Assembly (NCBI GenBank): GCA_965207985.1
Contig: CBDBND010000032.1
Location: forward strand, 434,001-498,000
Length of the DNA stretch: 64,000 bases
From: CBDBND01 sp965207985
Lineage (GTDB): Bacteria; Pseudomonadota; Alphaproteobacteria; Rhodospirillales; Rhodospirillaceae
Reading direction: 5' to 3'
Shown here piece by piece: positions 19,164 through 30,798 of the stretch (position 1 is its first letter; every line of letters starts with the position of its first letter). The translations under genes were made by a program, and so were the position numbers. Below the pieces are notes generated by a model, which saw nothing but the letters and a program-made list of their open reading frames with translations, searched no databases and was not told where the DNA came from.

Positions 19164-19352
19164 CGTGCGGTCCCTTCCCCAAGCGACGATTAGATCATAG
19201 TCGAAACTTTCCCCATGATCCATGAAAAGAAACGCGTTTCCGTTGAAAAGGTTGCCTGTTTTGCCCCCGCTTTCCCCAGGTTCCGGGCGGAGTTATTAAC
19301 ATTGGTGAATCAGATGGGATGAACCCTGAAAAATCAAAGTTCTACCGGTTCC

Positions 19353-21065
19353 TCAAGGATTGGGTGTTTCCAGGAAGGGCAAAAAGCTCACACCCCATTG
19401 GTTGAAATCATCGTCGAGATACTGAAAACGGCAATTGGGCGCCGCTTCGGCCGCGGCCATGGTATGGGGGTTGTTGGGGTCCCATTCCGAGGTGGCCAAA
19501 AGCGTGGTAACCGGGCTTTGGGCCAGTTTTTCATACGTGGGATAGACAAAGTGGGCCTGATAGGCGGTGCGGTACATGTTGCCGGCCTTCAGAAGTGAAC
19601 AAACCCGTTCATGCACCATCTCGGTGGCTAGAAAAGGCTCGCGCCAGATCACGGCCTCCCGGTTGCGCTTGAACCATGGGTAGTAGATGCCCTGATCGCG
19701 CATTTGGTGCCAGCACTGCAGCAAGTGACCGCCGTGCCAAACCGGTGACACGTCGGGGGTGTAGTGGGCGATGACCTCTTTCTGTTCGTCGCCCGTGTGC
19801 TGGAACACGTTGCTCATTACCAGACGGCGCACACGCGATGACGGCAGGGACGAAAGGTCAAGCCCGACGAACCCGCCGCCCCACATTCCGTAAAAATCAA
19901 CTTCGTTGAGACCAAGGTTTTCAAGCGCCTGATCCAAAACCGCCGCATAGGCGTCAACCTCGACACCTTCTGTCGGAATGATGCGGTCGGATTCCCCAGA
20001 GCCGGGCATATCAAAAGCAAAAACTGTCCGTTTGCCGATAAATGACTCCGTTATGGGTTGAACCGTTTGTATGGAACTGGCGGCGTCGTGTTGCACGAGC
20101 AGCGGAACCGTGTCGCCGTCGGAATTGTAGTGGAAATGAAGTTGGCCACCGTCAACGGAGACGAAGTCATGCCACAAAACATTATGAATGGGTTTGACAG
20201 CTGGTGGTGCGGGCACGTCAGAAGACGGCACATGATCTGCGAGAAACGAGAGACTTTCTTTGGTGGCCCCATCCCATTCGGCCGCTGTTGCATTGGTCAG
20301 CGTTGCCGCCACCTGGCCCACACCACGCCAAGGATCGTTTCCGCCATGCCGCTGCCGGGCGGTAATCAATGTGGGACAATCGATGTCTTGAAGCACGCGG
20401 GCGGCGTCGAACGTCCGAGCGGCGTTGTATCCTGTTTCATAACCACGCCCGTGCCGACCACAGGTGAGAAACTGCACCACGCGGTTCTGCAGTTCTTCTG
20501 CATCCGGCATGTCAGCATCAACCCGGGTGTTAAGCGCCGGGGTGTGCCAAGGATGGAAAGCCGTCTGTTCGCGCAGCATAGCCCACAGCCAGGCCAGATG
20601 GCTGCCGTCCCATTGGGGTTCAAAGGGCGGTAAGGGGTTCTTAGCGCTGGGCGGAAGATCAAGCGCCCCCGGTAGATCCAAATCCCAGGCCGCCACTGCG
20701 GCCGCACGGCCCGGATTTTCGACCGCAAAGGACAGAGCCAAAGCCGCTCCTGCCTGTTCGCCGTAAAGCAGGACCTGAGACAGACGGAGAGCGTCGAGGA
20801 AGGCGTTTAAGTCTTCCACATAAGCAGCGAGGGAGTCGGGACTGGCTTCAAACGAAAAAGAGTTCCCATACCCTGCCATGTCCGGAGCGATGACGGTGAA
20901 GTCGTCTTTGGCGGTCAACAGAAAAGGGAGTAGATCCTTCGATGAGCGAGGTAGCCGGTGCAAGGCAATGAGCGGCGGGCCGGTCCCTGCACGTCGATAG
21001 TGCAGTTGCCGCCGCCCGATGGTGACGTAATGGCGGGTGACGCCGGGAACGGCGGGGTCGGTCAT
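19353..21065 (-). CDS. Tandem double alpha/beta-hydrolase-fold protein lacking both nucleophile serines
   Basis: 570 residues made of two alpha/beta-hydrolase domains, about 1-285 and 295-570. Domain 1 has PDMAGYGNS and the nucleophile elbow VLLYGEQAGAA, where Gln104 takes the place of Ser in G-x-S-x-G. Domain 2 has FDMPGSGESD and VDFYGMWGGGF, where Trp395 takes that place. There is no signal peptide. Intact hydrophobic strands and cap-like regions (HPWHTPALNT; YYPWFKRN) suggest both domains fold. A binding or scaffold role, or chemistry without a Ser nucleophile, is possible. It lies 21 bases after acnA on the same strand and may share its transcript. Confidence 0.75.
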   Translation of the reverse strand: MTDPAVPGVTRHYVTIGRRQLHYRRAGTGPPLIALHRLPRSSKDLLPFLLTAKDDFTVIAPDMAGYGNSFSFEASPDSLAAYVEDLNAFLDALRLSQVLLYGEQAGAALALSFAVENPGRAAAVAAWDLDLPGALDLPPSAKNPLPPFEPQWDGSHLAWLWAMLREQTAFHPWHTPALNTRVDADMPDAEELQNRVVQFLTCGRHGRGYETGYNAARTFDAARVLQDIDCPTLITARQRHGGNDPWRGVGQVAATLTNATAAEWDGATKESLSFLADHVPSSDVPAPPAVKPIHNVLWHDFVSVDGGQLHFHYNSDGDTVPLLVQHDAASSIQTVQPITESFIGKRTVFAFDMPGSGESDRIIPTEGVEVDAYAAVLDQALENLGLNEVDFYGMWGGGFVGLDLSSLPSSRVRRLVMSNVFQHTGDEQKEVIAHYTPDVSPVWHGGHLLQCWHQMRDQGIYYPWFKRNREAVIWREPFLATEMVHERVCSLLKAGNMYRTAYQAHFVYPTYEKLAQSPVTTLLATSEWDPNNPHTMAAAEAAPNCRFQYLDDDFNQWGVSFLPFLETPNP

Positions 21066-21086
21066 AGGTGACCGTTGCTTACATTC

Positions 21087-23780
<2,694 letters not shown>

Positions 23781-23954
23781 GGCTGCGTCCCTTTTTGATG
23801 TTTTTCTTTCCGTGGTCCAGCAATTCGAGAGAGTCACCGGGTTTTGGCGGCATCATCCACATCCCCCTTTTGTTGTCCAGAGGCGGGTATGGGGTCCTAA
23901 GCCCCTGTGGACGCGCCAATCCGACTGTCATTGTGCCCGCAAGATCGTTCTTTA

Positions 23955-24887
23955 AGAGTCTGACCGAAAAAGAATTGAGTGGAATCAGTCCCTTGTGATT
24001 CCCTTGTTGTGTTCGCCAGCAAGGAGGATAACAAGATGTGGACTGACGCCACTCGTGAGAAATATGAGCGCGAGGCGCACCGCTACGCAAGCGATCTGAG
24101 CGATACCGAATGGTGCGTGATCGAACCCCATATGCCGCCCGCAAGGGCTCTGGGCCGCCCGCGCAAGACGGATATGCGGGAAGTGATGACCGCGATCCTG
24201 TACATGGCCCGCAGCGGCTGCCAGTGGCGCATGCTGCCCGGCGAGTTTCCGCCGCGCAGCTCGGTTCAGTACTATTTCTACAAGTGGCGCGACGACGGGA
24301 CGTGGCAGGAGGTCAACCGGGCGCTTCTGGCGCGCACCCGCGAGGCCGAGGGGCGGGCCGCTGCCGCGACTGCCGGGGTGATCGACAGCCAGTCGGTGAA
24401 GACCACGGAAAGCGGAGGTCCGCGCGGGTTTGACGCGGGTAAGAAGGTGATGGGCCGCAAGCGCCATATCGTGGTGGACACTGGCGGGCGGTTGCTCGGT
24501 GCCGTGGTCCACGAGGCTGACATCCAGGATCGCGACGGTGCGCCGTCGCTGCTCGCCGAGGTGGGGGCGTGGTTTCCCGGGGTCGGCCATATCTTCGCCG
24601 ACGGCGCTTACGCCGGCCCTAAGCTGGCCGGGGCGCTGAAGAAGATCGGCGACTGGGCGCTGGAGATCGTCAGGCGCAACGACAAGGCGGACGGCTTCGT
24701 TGCGCTGCCGCGCCGTTGGGTGGTCGAACGCACCTTCGCATGGTTCGGGCGCAGCCGCCGCCTTGCGAAGGACTTCAAGGCGACCGTCGAGAGCGCCCTT
24801 GCCTGGCTCCTGATCGCCAGCATCCAAGTCTTCATCCGTAGACTAGCAAGGTTATGAAAATAAACGATTCTTTTCCGGCCAGACTCT
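23955..24887 (+). mobile_element. Complete IS5-family insertion sequence (type A)
   Basis: About 933 bp. Imperfect terminal inverted repeats start AGAGTCTGACCGAAAAAGAAT on the left and AGAGTCTGGCCGGAAAAGAA on the right. TA flanks both ends, fitting the 2-bp target duplication of the IS427-like group. A 5' fragment of the same element, identical in the encoded residues up to its break, is at 60703-61316. This copy lies between acnA and the polysaccharide genes and disrupts no visible gene. Confidence 0.9.
24036..24857 (+). CDS. IS5-family transposase (type A)
   Basis: 273 residues from the ATG 8 bases after AGGAGG. It shows the usual single-frame IS5 layout: DLSDTEWCVIEPHMPPAR near the start, MARSGCQWRMLP, then the DDE domain with AGVIDSQSVKTTESGG (first Asp), GRKRHIVVDTGG, FADGAYAGPKL (second Asp) and the C-terminal RRWVVERTFAWFGRSRRLAKD (Glu). 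The length and all three acidic residues are intact, so this copy could be active. A longer in-frame start 57 bases upstream lies close to the terminal repeat and lacks a ribosome site. Confidence 0.95.
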   Translation: MWTDATREKYEREAHRYASDLSDTEWCVIEPHMPPARALGRPRKTDMREVMTAILYMARSGCQWRMLPGEFPPRSSVQYYFYKWRDDGTWQEVNRALLARTREAEGRAAAATAGVIDSQSVKTTESGGPRGFDAGKKVMGRKRHIVVDTGGRLLGAVVHEADIQDRDGAPSLLAEVGAWFPGVGHIFADGAYAGPKLAGALKKIGDWALEIVRRNDKADGFVALPRRWVVERTFAWFGRSRRLAKDFKATVESALAWLLIASIQVFIRRLARL

Positions 24888-24909
24888 TATTCGGGTACGG
24901 GCATCGCGA

Positions 24910-26247
24910 TTAGGCCGTTTCAATCGTTTGTTCCGGCGATGGGCCGGTTTGCCCTACCGGTGCGCCATCGTCAATCGTCTTGATGACATCCTTGAGCGTA
25001 TCCAATGTGCAGAGAGATACGTTCTTCATACCGTAGAGAAAGTGGTAGGACTCGACGTCCCGCATGACGGGGGTGTTGACAATGACAACGTTTCGGCCGA
25101 GATGTGCCGCTTCGAGAAGCAGGGTCGAGGCGGTGCCGACAATGACGAAATGATCGAGTAAAAACATGCGGGCCGACTTCTCTGACGGATGCTCAATTTT
25201 TACTTTGTCTGACAGGTGTGTCGATAAGGACTTGAATTTCGATTGATAAAACGGATGTGGCCGAATGGTCACCGGGTGTTCCGAGGTCAGGGCATTCAAT
25301 GTGTTGGCGAAGAGACGCGCCGCTTCTTCAGTCTCATGATCACCCTTTGCCAAGGTGGCGAGGTGAGGTGCAGCTACACCGATGCCAGTGGCTGGGTGAA
25401 GGGCCTGATAACTCTTCTCCTCTTCGCTCAAAATAAATCCCGGATTGGTGAACAACCGAAAATCCGCTGATGCGTATTCTTCGCGAAACAGATCGGCATA
25501 AAAACTATTCCAGCAGTAACAACGGTGAACTTCAAAGAAAGCATGCTTGGCGTAGAAATGTTTATCCCCATGCATCACGTTATGCGTTTCGATCCCGCTT
25601 GCAGCCATGGCCTGCGTTATGGCGGACAGACTGCAGCTAAATTCCCAATAGACGAGAATGAAGCTAAGCGAATAACAGCTAATCGCAGCCCTGACGGCAG
25701 CGATGTCGACAGCGCATTTGAGAGCGAGCTGGAAAGGAAAAGGTGTGCTTCGGCCAAAAGACAAGACCAAAAGGCGTGATATCAACCGGGCGTCAGTACT
25801 CGAAAGCCGGTGGCGAACAAGCGATTGGGTAACGATTACCTTTTCCCTTAACTCTTCGGGGACGACAAAAATTTCAGGATTGCGACGCCATCGGCCGGCA
25901 AAAACCAGTTGTAAGCCGTCAATAGTTTCGGCATTTTTCGTTCTTCCTTGTAATTGCCAAGCCAGCCAACAAGTCAAAAGAAAAAAGGGCAGTGCGGCTA
26001 TACTGGCAAGTTCAAAAATCCATTTGCTCAACAACGGACGCGTAGCCAATTGAGCCCGGTATTGGGCAAGTGTTCGGACGAGCCGTCTCCGCTCATCGTC
26101 GGGGTCGTTCAATGCGTCCTTCAGATTTTCGAATATTGACGCGATGATCCGTTCATTGGTGGGGCGGTCATAATCATAGCGGTATCCCAGCATGGCCATG
26201 CGGAGACGGGAGAGCATGGTTCTCAAAGTCTCCACTGATCGCATCAC
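24910..26247 (-). CDS. GT-B type glycosyltransferase, surface-polysaccharide related
   Basis: 445 residues. A hydrophobic helix at about residues 80-95 (ASIAALPFFLLTCWLAWQL) may anchor it in the membrane. The C-terminal half has marks of capsule/teichoic-type GT-B transferases: HNVMHGDKHF, VTIRPHPFYQSKFKSL and GTASTLLLEAAHLGRNVVIV. The donor and acceptor are unknown. Its start overlaps the stop of the upstream membrane transferase gene (ATGA), and the flippase gene nearby supports a role in a cell-surface polysaccharide. I cannot place it in a numbered CAZy family. Confidence 0.6.
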   Translation of the reverse strand: MMRSVETLRTMLSRLRMAMLGYRYDYDRPTNERIIASIFENLKDALNDPDDERRRLVRTLAQYRAQLATRPLLSKWIFELASIAALPFFLLTCWLAWQLQGRTKNAETIDGLQLVFAGRWRRNPEIFVVPEELREKVIVTQSLVRHRLSSTDARLISRLLVLSFGRSTPFPFQLALKCAVDIAAVRAAISCYSLSFILVYWEFSCSLSAITQAMAASGIETHNVMHGDKHFYAKHAFFEVHRCYCWNSFYADLFREEYASADFRLFTNPGFILSEEEKSYQALHPATGIGVAAPHLATLAKGDHETEEAARLFANTLNALTSEHPVTIRPHPFYQSKFKSLSTHLSDKVKIEHPSEKSARMFLLDHFVIVGTASTLLLEAAHLGRNVVIVNTPVMRDVESYHFLYGMKNVSLCTLDTLKDVIKTIDDGAPVGQTGPSPEQTIETA

Positions 26248-27911
26248 CGTTGCTCACCCACGTTGTTTGGGTCTTGGCTATCTTCGTTTCGCTGGTAAAT
26301 GTGCACGTTCCAACCGCGAAATCCTGTCGACGCGGTTCGGGTAAACGTCTGTGCAATGCGCGTCTCCAGCAGTGAGTCACGGTCCCGGGGGTCCACCTGA
26401 AAGACAATGACGTCAATGTCTGACTCTATCCAAGACTCTAAAATCTCATCCGTCCACAATCCTTGGTCTGCAAGAACAGTCAGCATCCTGTCACGTTCTG
26501 TATCAGACAGGTCCGGCGCAAACCGACGATAGCTGTGGCGTAAATTCAATCCCTGGACCGGAAAAGACCGGTCCGCCAAAAAAAGAGCATAGGGCACGGT
26601 CACCAGGTCATGGATCGGCAGGATCTCTTTCTCCGGATCAGTGTTGTTTCTAAGGAACGCGGCCAGTTGTTCCGTCTCTTCCCGTTCAGAGATGGGCCGG
26701 GCTTCGGCTAGTTGCGCAGCCGGATAAAAGCGGTATTCGACGCGGGTGGCCAAACCCGACGCGGCCTGGTTAAGGCTGATGACAACGACCATGAACAGAA
26801 GCGTTAAGGCCGTATCCGGTAGCCACTGTGTTCGCGAGACGTGCATGACCAGTGCAGCCGCCAATCCTGCGCACAGTGCGCCGATCCCTGCAAAAGACGC
26901 CGTATAGGGCAGAATGCAAGTCTGGCAGTAGTCCAGGGACCCAACATAATGTGTAACGACCAGAAACAAGAAAACGATCGGTGCAATCATTAAAATCCGC
27001 AAAGACTTTCGCGCTGAAACAAAAACCGTGAGTGCCGCAAACGTCAGTCCAGCATAAGGCAGTAAGAAGGCGTCAAGAATGTCTGGTATAGAAATGTTAC
27101 CGAGAGCTAGGCCGAGCCCGACATTGCCCGTGGTGCTGCTTTGGATGTCCAAGAGTGGGTCATTGAAGAGATTGAGCTCGGAAAGCAAAGGCGTCACCAA
27201 CGGTAGTCTGACGGCGTAGGACATCAATCCTTCGGGGAAGATCAGGAGGAGCGGTGTGGCCACGCTGCAAATGCCCAGAAGAAGGACAAGACTGTGAACC
27301 AATCGCGATCCGCGCAACCCAACTATATAAAGTGGGGCAAGGGCGACAATGACAAGAATCATATTCTGGCGGATAAAGTATAAAACGCCAAAAACCAGTC
27401 CCAATGTAAACGTGTTGACCAAAGAGTTGCGCCCCAACCCGGAAACGGCCAACCAAAGGCTCATAAGGAAGAAAAAAGAAACCGTCGCAATGGGCGTCGC
27501 CGTTGCGAAATAGAACGTCACAGCGGGCACGGTAAAGAAAACGGCGGTCCCGATGGCACTGGCAATGAGATTTCCGGTTATGCGCCGGGTTACAACAAAA
27601 ACCAGCAGGCCGCTCAACAATCCAAGGCCAGCGTTGAAGATACGGCTTTCGATCAATCCCCGCCCGGCAAAAACCTGCCATACGCCAAGCTCATAAAAAT
27701 AGATCGGCATGTACCACGTTGGGTCTTCGGCGGAATAGGGCGCGACCCGGCCCGTCACATAGTTCCAGGACTTTACAATGTAAGTGACTTCGTCGATCCA
27801 CGTGCGGGCATGAAAGACAATGTCGTAGGCAGTGGTGACATAAACCCCCAAAGAAACAGCAAGAAGACCTGCGACCACCATTTTCTCACGCATGTTTTGT
27901 GTCCAAGTCAT
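26244..27911 (-). CDS. Membrane glycosyltransferase-like protein (GT39/ArnT-like, GT-C)
   Basis: 555 residues with about ten membrane helices. After the first helix comes TWIDEVTYIVKSWNYVTG; an Asp-Glu in the first periplasmic loop is the catalytic feature of GT-C enzymes that use lipid-linked sugars. Residues about 390-555 form a soluble C-terminal part (TEQLAAFLRNNTDPEKEILP, then IDVIVFQVDPRDRD). It probably moves a sugar from a polyprenyl carrier onto a glycan or protein in the periplasm. It is the first gene of a two-gene unit with the GT-B transferase and is divergent from the next membrane gene. Confidence 0.68.
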   Translation of the reverse strand: MTWTQNMREKMVVAGLLAVSLGVYVTTAYDIVFHARTWIDEVTYIVKSWNYVTGRVAPYSAEDPTWYMPIYFYELGVWQVFAGRGLIESRIFNAGLGLLSGLLVFVVTRRITGNLIASAIGTAVFFTVPAVTFYFATATPIATVSFFFLMSLWLAVSGLGRNSLVNTFTLGLVFGVLYFIRQNMILVIVALAPLYIVGLRGSRLVHSLVLLLGICSVATPLLLIFPEGLMSYAVRLPLVTPLLSELNLFNDPLLDIQSSTTGNVGLGLALGNISIPDILDAFLLPYAGLTFAALTVFVSARKSLRILMIAPIVFLFLVVTHYVGSLDYCQTCILPYTASFAGIGALCAGLAAALVMHVSRTQWLPDTALTLLFMVVVISLNQAASGLATRVEYRFYPAAQLAEARPISEREETEQLAAFLRNNTDPEKEILPIHDLVTVPYALFLADRSFPVQGLNLRHSYRRFAPDLSDTERDRMLTVLADQGLWTDEILESWIESDIDVIVFQVDPRDRDSLLETRIAQTFTRTASTGFRGWNVHIYQRNEDSQDPNNVGEQR

Positions 27912-28148
27912 AACGTCTTGCCGCTCTTCCCTTGTGCATGTATGGGTCGCCCCGCGTTTACGCGGTATCCGGCCGGTCTTGGTGTAAGATGGTGTGGGGT
28001 CATGAGGTGCGGTAAACGTTTGACATTCGTGGTTTCAGTGTAACGCGCTGCGGTCAAGACGTGAATGCAAAGCGCCAACACGGGTTCACCTTTGTAAGGG
28101 GATGGTTCCATTTTTCATATCGTCGGGCAAACGAGTGCGCGCCTGTTA

Positions 28149-29174
28149 TTGATCGGCATTTTCGTTTTATTTGCCGCGCACCTCCTCCTATTCCTCTTAT
28201 ATGCAGACGCTTTGGTCTACATCGGCGATCCCGCATGGCTTGAAGGCTGGACTGCCCTGTTCGGGCCTTCTTGGATTGGACCGCGGTTTGTTTCCGCCCT
28301 TTGTGCATTAACGGCTGTTCTATTGATGGCCCGGCTTACCGCCCGATGGAGCCGCGACGATATTGCCGGTGCGGCGCTTCCCCTCGGTTACTTGCTTTTT
28401 CCCCCTGCGGCTTTTGTTTTCACCCAACCCCTTCCTCACGCTTTGGTCGCTCTTTTGACTCTCATCGGCCTGGATCTTGTTGCTTCATCAAAGGGCCGGT
28501 CTCGATCGAGGGTTCTTATTCTTTTAGGTTTGATCAGTGTTGTGCTCACAGCCCTCGACGCAACAGGCGCCGCCATCGCTGTAGGATTGCTCGTCATATT
28601 TGCATTGCGCCAAGGCACGAACACGAGCGACAGGACAGGCACTATCTTCTTTGCATTGATAATTGCCGGACTTGGATGGAGCCTTCCTTATCTGTCCCTT
28701 CCTCTCACATCCGGTGTGGGCGATGCAGGTCCCCCGTCCACCTCCATCTTTGCAACCTTCATCCTGCCTTACAGCATGCTTTGGGTCGGGCTGGGTTTTG
28801 CGGTCCTCGCTTTGTCCCTGTCCGAAGACTTACGCGGTCTAATGACAAAGGAAGATATCCGCCGGTCGTTGCAAATCATGGCCGCGTTTGTCTTCGCGGT
28901 TTTTTGGATTTTGTTTCATCCGCGGTTAAGTGACGATGGTCTAACCATCGCCATGAACGGCATCTTGACTCTCGGCTTGATGGCGACATTGCCGTTGGTG
29001 ATTTGGATCAGACGCGTCATGCCCCAGCTGCGCTCACTCGTTGTTTGGATTCTGTTGCCTGTGATCATGTACAGTTGTTTTTGGGTCATCCTCGGACCCA
29101 TCGACTTAGACGGATTTCCCTATGACCGGTTGCGGGACCCGGTGAGGCTAGGATTGGCGCAAACGCCAGGGTAA
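28149..29174 (+). CDS. Polytopic membrane protein, unknown function
   Basis: At least 341 residues with about nine predicted membrane helices and no recognised motif; it resembles the membrane part of GT-C type proteins but I see no clear catalytic acidic pair. The start is uncertain: this TTG has no ribosome site but overlaps the TGA of a 16-codon frame that begins ATG at 28103, and the same frame stays open back to 28098, giving a possible rare ATT start about 8 bases after AAGGGG. Its 3' end overlaps the convergent flippase gene by 27 bases. Its place between two polysaccharide genes suggests an envelope role. Confidence 0.6.
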   Translation: MIGIFVLFAAHLLLFLLYADALVYIGDPAWLEGWTALFGPSWIGPRFVSALCALTAVLLMARLTARWSRDDIAGAALPLGYLLFPPAAFVFTQPLPHALVALLTLIGLDLVASSKGRSRSRVLILLGLISVVLTALDATGAAIAVGLLVIFALRQGTNTSDRTGTIFFALIIAGLGWSLPYLSLPLTSGVGDAGPPSTSIFATFILPYSMLWVGLGFAVLALSLSEDLRGLMTKEDIRRSLQIMAAFVFAVFWILFHPRLSDDGLTIAMNGILTLGLMATLPLVIWIRRVMPQLRSLVVWILLPVIMYSCFWVILGPIDLDGFPYDRLRDPVRLGLAQTPG

Positions 29175-30434
29175 GGGCGCACGGCGCGCCGTCACCGTGG
29201 CGATGGCGGCAAACCCGAGGGCATAGGCGATAAACGTCGCCTGCGCTGCGCCAATGAGGCCGTTGGTCTGAATCAGAACGTACGTCAAGCCCACATTGAA
29301 AAGGGCGACACCGGCACTGGAAATGGAAATCCATCCGGTGGCCTCACTGTAGTAGAGATAAGACGCAGTCAATGCCCACAAACCCTGGGCGACGAAGGCG
29401 GCAACGATCCAGACAAACACCGGCGTCGAAGCGGCATAAACGTCGCCGAAGATCCACGGCAGGGCGAACCAGCCGACAACGGCAAACCCCACACCCGACG
29501 CCAGATACACACCGGCGACCGTGTATCCCGCTTTGGTGGCGGTCAGTAACGCGTTCGCAGAACCATCCTTGAGACGTTCGTAGAACCACGGCGTCCATGC
29601 ACGGTTGACGGATTGGGACATGAGGAACATCACCTGACCCACCTGGTAACCAATGGTGTAGATGCCAGCGGCCGCTTCATCGATGAGATTGACCAACAGA
29701 ATGCGATCCGTTGCAGTCACCAAAGCAGCGCCAATCATGTGTGGTACCAAAGGCGCGCCATAACGGACGATGTGTGAGAGATGGTCTTTGCCGACGCGGA
29801 GTGCCAAGAGGTGTTGACGCCACAACCAAAGCAAGCCAACGCCGGCGACACCACCGTGGGAGATGATCAAGACGGTGATCAGATCTTCCCACCCAGCCAA
29901 TCCGGAAAGGACGAACACCAACAAAAGCCCGTTCAGCACCAAAGCTCTGCCAATGCGCCAGACACCGAAGCGGACGGGGTGATTGGCCATCTGATTGAGA
30001 ACTAGGACCAGGCCAACAATAGTTTGCGCCCACGCAACAAGTATCCAAGCCCAGAACCATGATCCCGGTACCGGTACGACCATGGTCAATGTCGGCGCCA
30101 AAGTGCGCAGAGCAATAAAGACGAGGATCGCCAGAATGACGGTTAGAAACAGTCCGGTGGCGATATACGCGGGGTAGTCGGTTTCACCCCGGTCCACATA
30201 GCGGCGACCTGAGGCCGTTTCCATGCCGAGCCCCACCAGGGGCATGAGCAGATTCACGCCGACCAGAAAAAGCGCATAAATGCCGTAGTCTTCGGGCGTC
30301 ACCGTTCGCGTGATGACCGGGATCACCAGGAGCGGAAAAAGGGACGCAAGGCCATTTATCAGCACATAAACGCCAGCATCGCTGACCAGCGGCAGCGCCA
30401 TCAGGCCCCGGGCAAAGCGCGTTAAACCACTCAA
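29148..30434 (-). CDS. Oligosaccharide flippase, Wzx-like
   Basis: 428 residues, twelve or more hydrophobic helices, starting at TTG 4 bases after AAGGG. The N-terminal YVLINGLASLFPLLVIPVITRTVTPEDYGIYALF is typical of the polysaccharide biosynthesis/MATE-like flippases (MviN/Wzx superfamily), and a second copy of the bundle follows around residue 215 (YGAPLVPHMIGAALVTATDRILLV). Such proteins flip lipid-linked repeat units across the inner membrane. With the two transferases nearby it suggests a surface polysaccharide locus, though no polymerase is obvious. Confidence 0.85.
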   Translation of the reverse strand: MSGLTRFARGLMALPLVSDAGVYVLINGLASLFPLLVIPVITRTVTPEDYGIYALFLVGVNLLMPLVGLGMETASGRRYVDRGETDYPAYIATGLFLTVILAILVFIALRTLAPTLTMVVPVPGSWFWAWILVAWAQTIVGLVLVLNQMANHPVRFGVWRIGRALVLNGLLLVFVLSGLAGWEDLITVLIISHGGVAGVGLLWLWRQHLLALRVGKDHLSHIVRYGAPLVPHMIGAALVTATDRILLVNLIDEAAAGIYTIGYQVGQVMFLMSQSVNRAWTPWFYERLKDGSANALLTATKAGYTVAGVYLASGVGFAVVGWFALPWIFGDVYAASTPVFVWIVAAFVAQGLWALTASYLYYSEATGWISISSAGVALFNVGLTYVLIQTNGLIGAAQATFIAYALGFAAIATVTARRAPLPWRLRQS

Positions 30435-30798
30435 AACCCTTGCTTTTCCGCCATTTTCCGCGAATCCTTTGCTGCTCAGTGGCAGATCGCCCCGCCGGTC
30501 CCCTAAATGCCATAACCCAAAATTAAGGGAAACCCGCTAAGTCCTTGTTTTAACGGGGCATCCACCGCCTAAACCTAAGCGTTTATGGACAAGAAGGCAG
30601 TTCATGGTCCATAGTGTCGCAGATCACATGCGAAACCGGCCCCGCGGTCGGCGAACAATTGACCTGCGGTTGGCGCGCGATGGCAAGGCTGTCTCGCGCC
30701 TTTCTCATTTGCGCCATCGCTTAATAGGGTGTTGCCAATCGAGAGGAGGCCACACAGATAAAGGCTATCGCCGGAGAAGAAAGCAGCGTGTGACGATC
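30435..30798. other. Intergenic region before the subtilase gene
   Basis: 364 bases between the divergent flippase and subtilase genes. An ATG at 30604 opens the subtilase frame early but would put about 65 basic, non-coding-like residues before the signal peptide, so I treat this stretch as a leader. I see no clear promoter, riboswitch or RNA gene. Confidence 0.5.
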
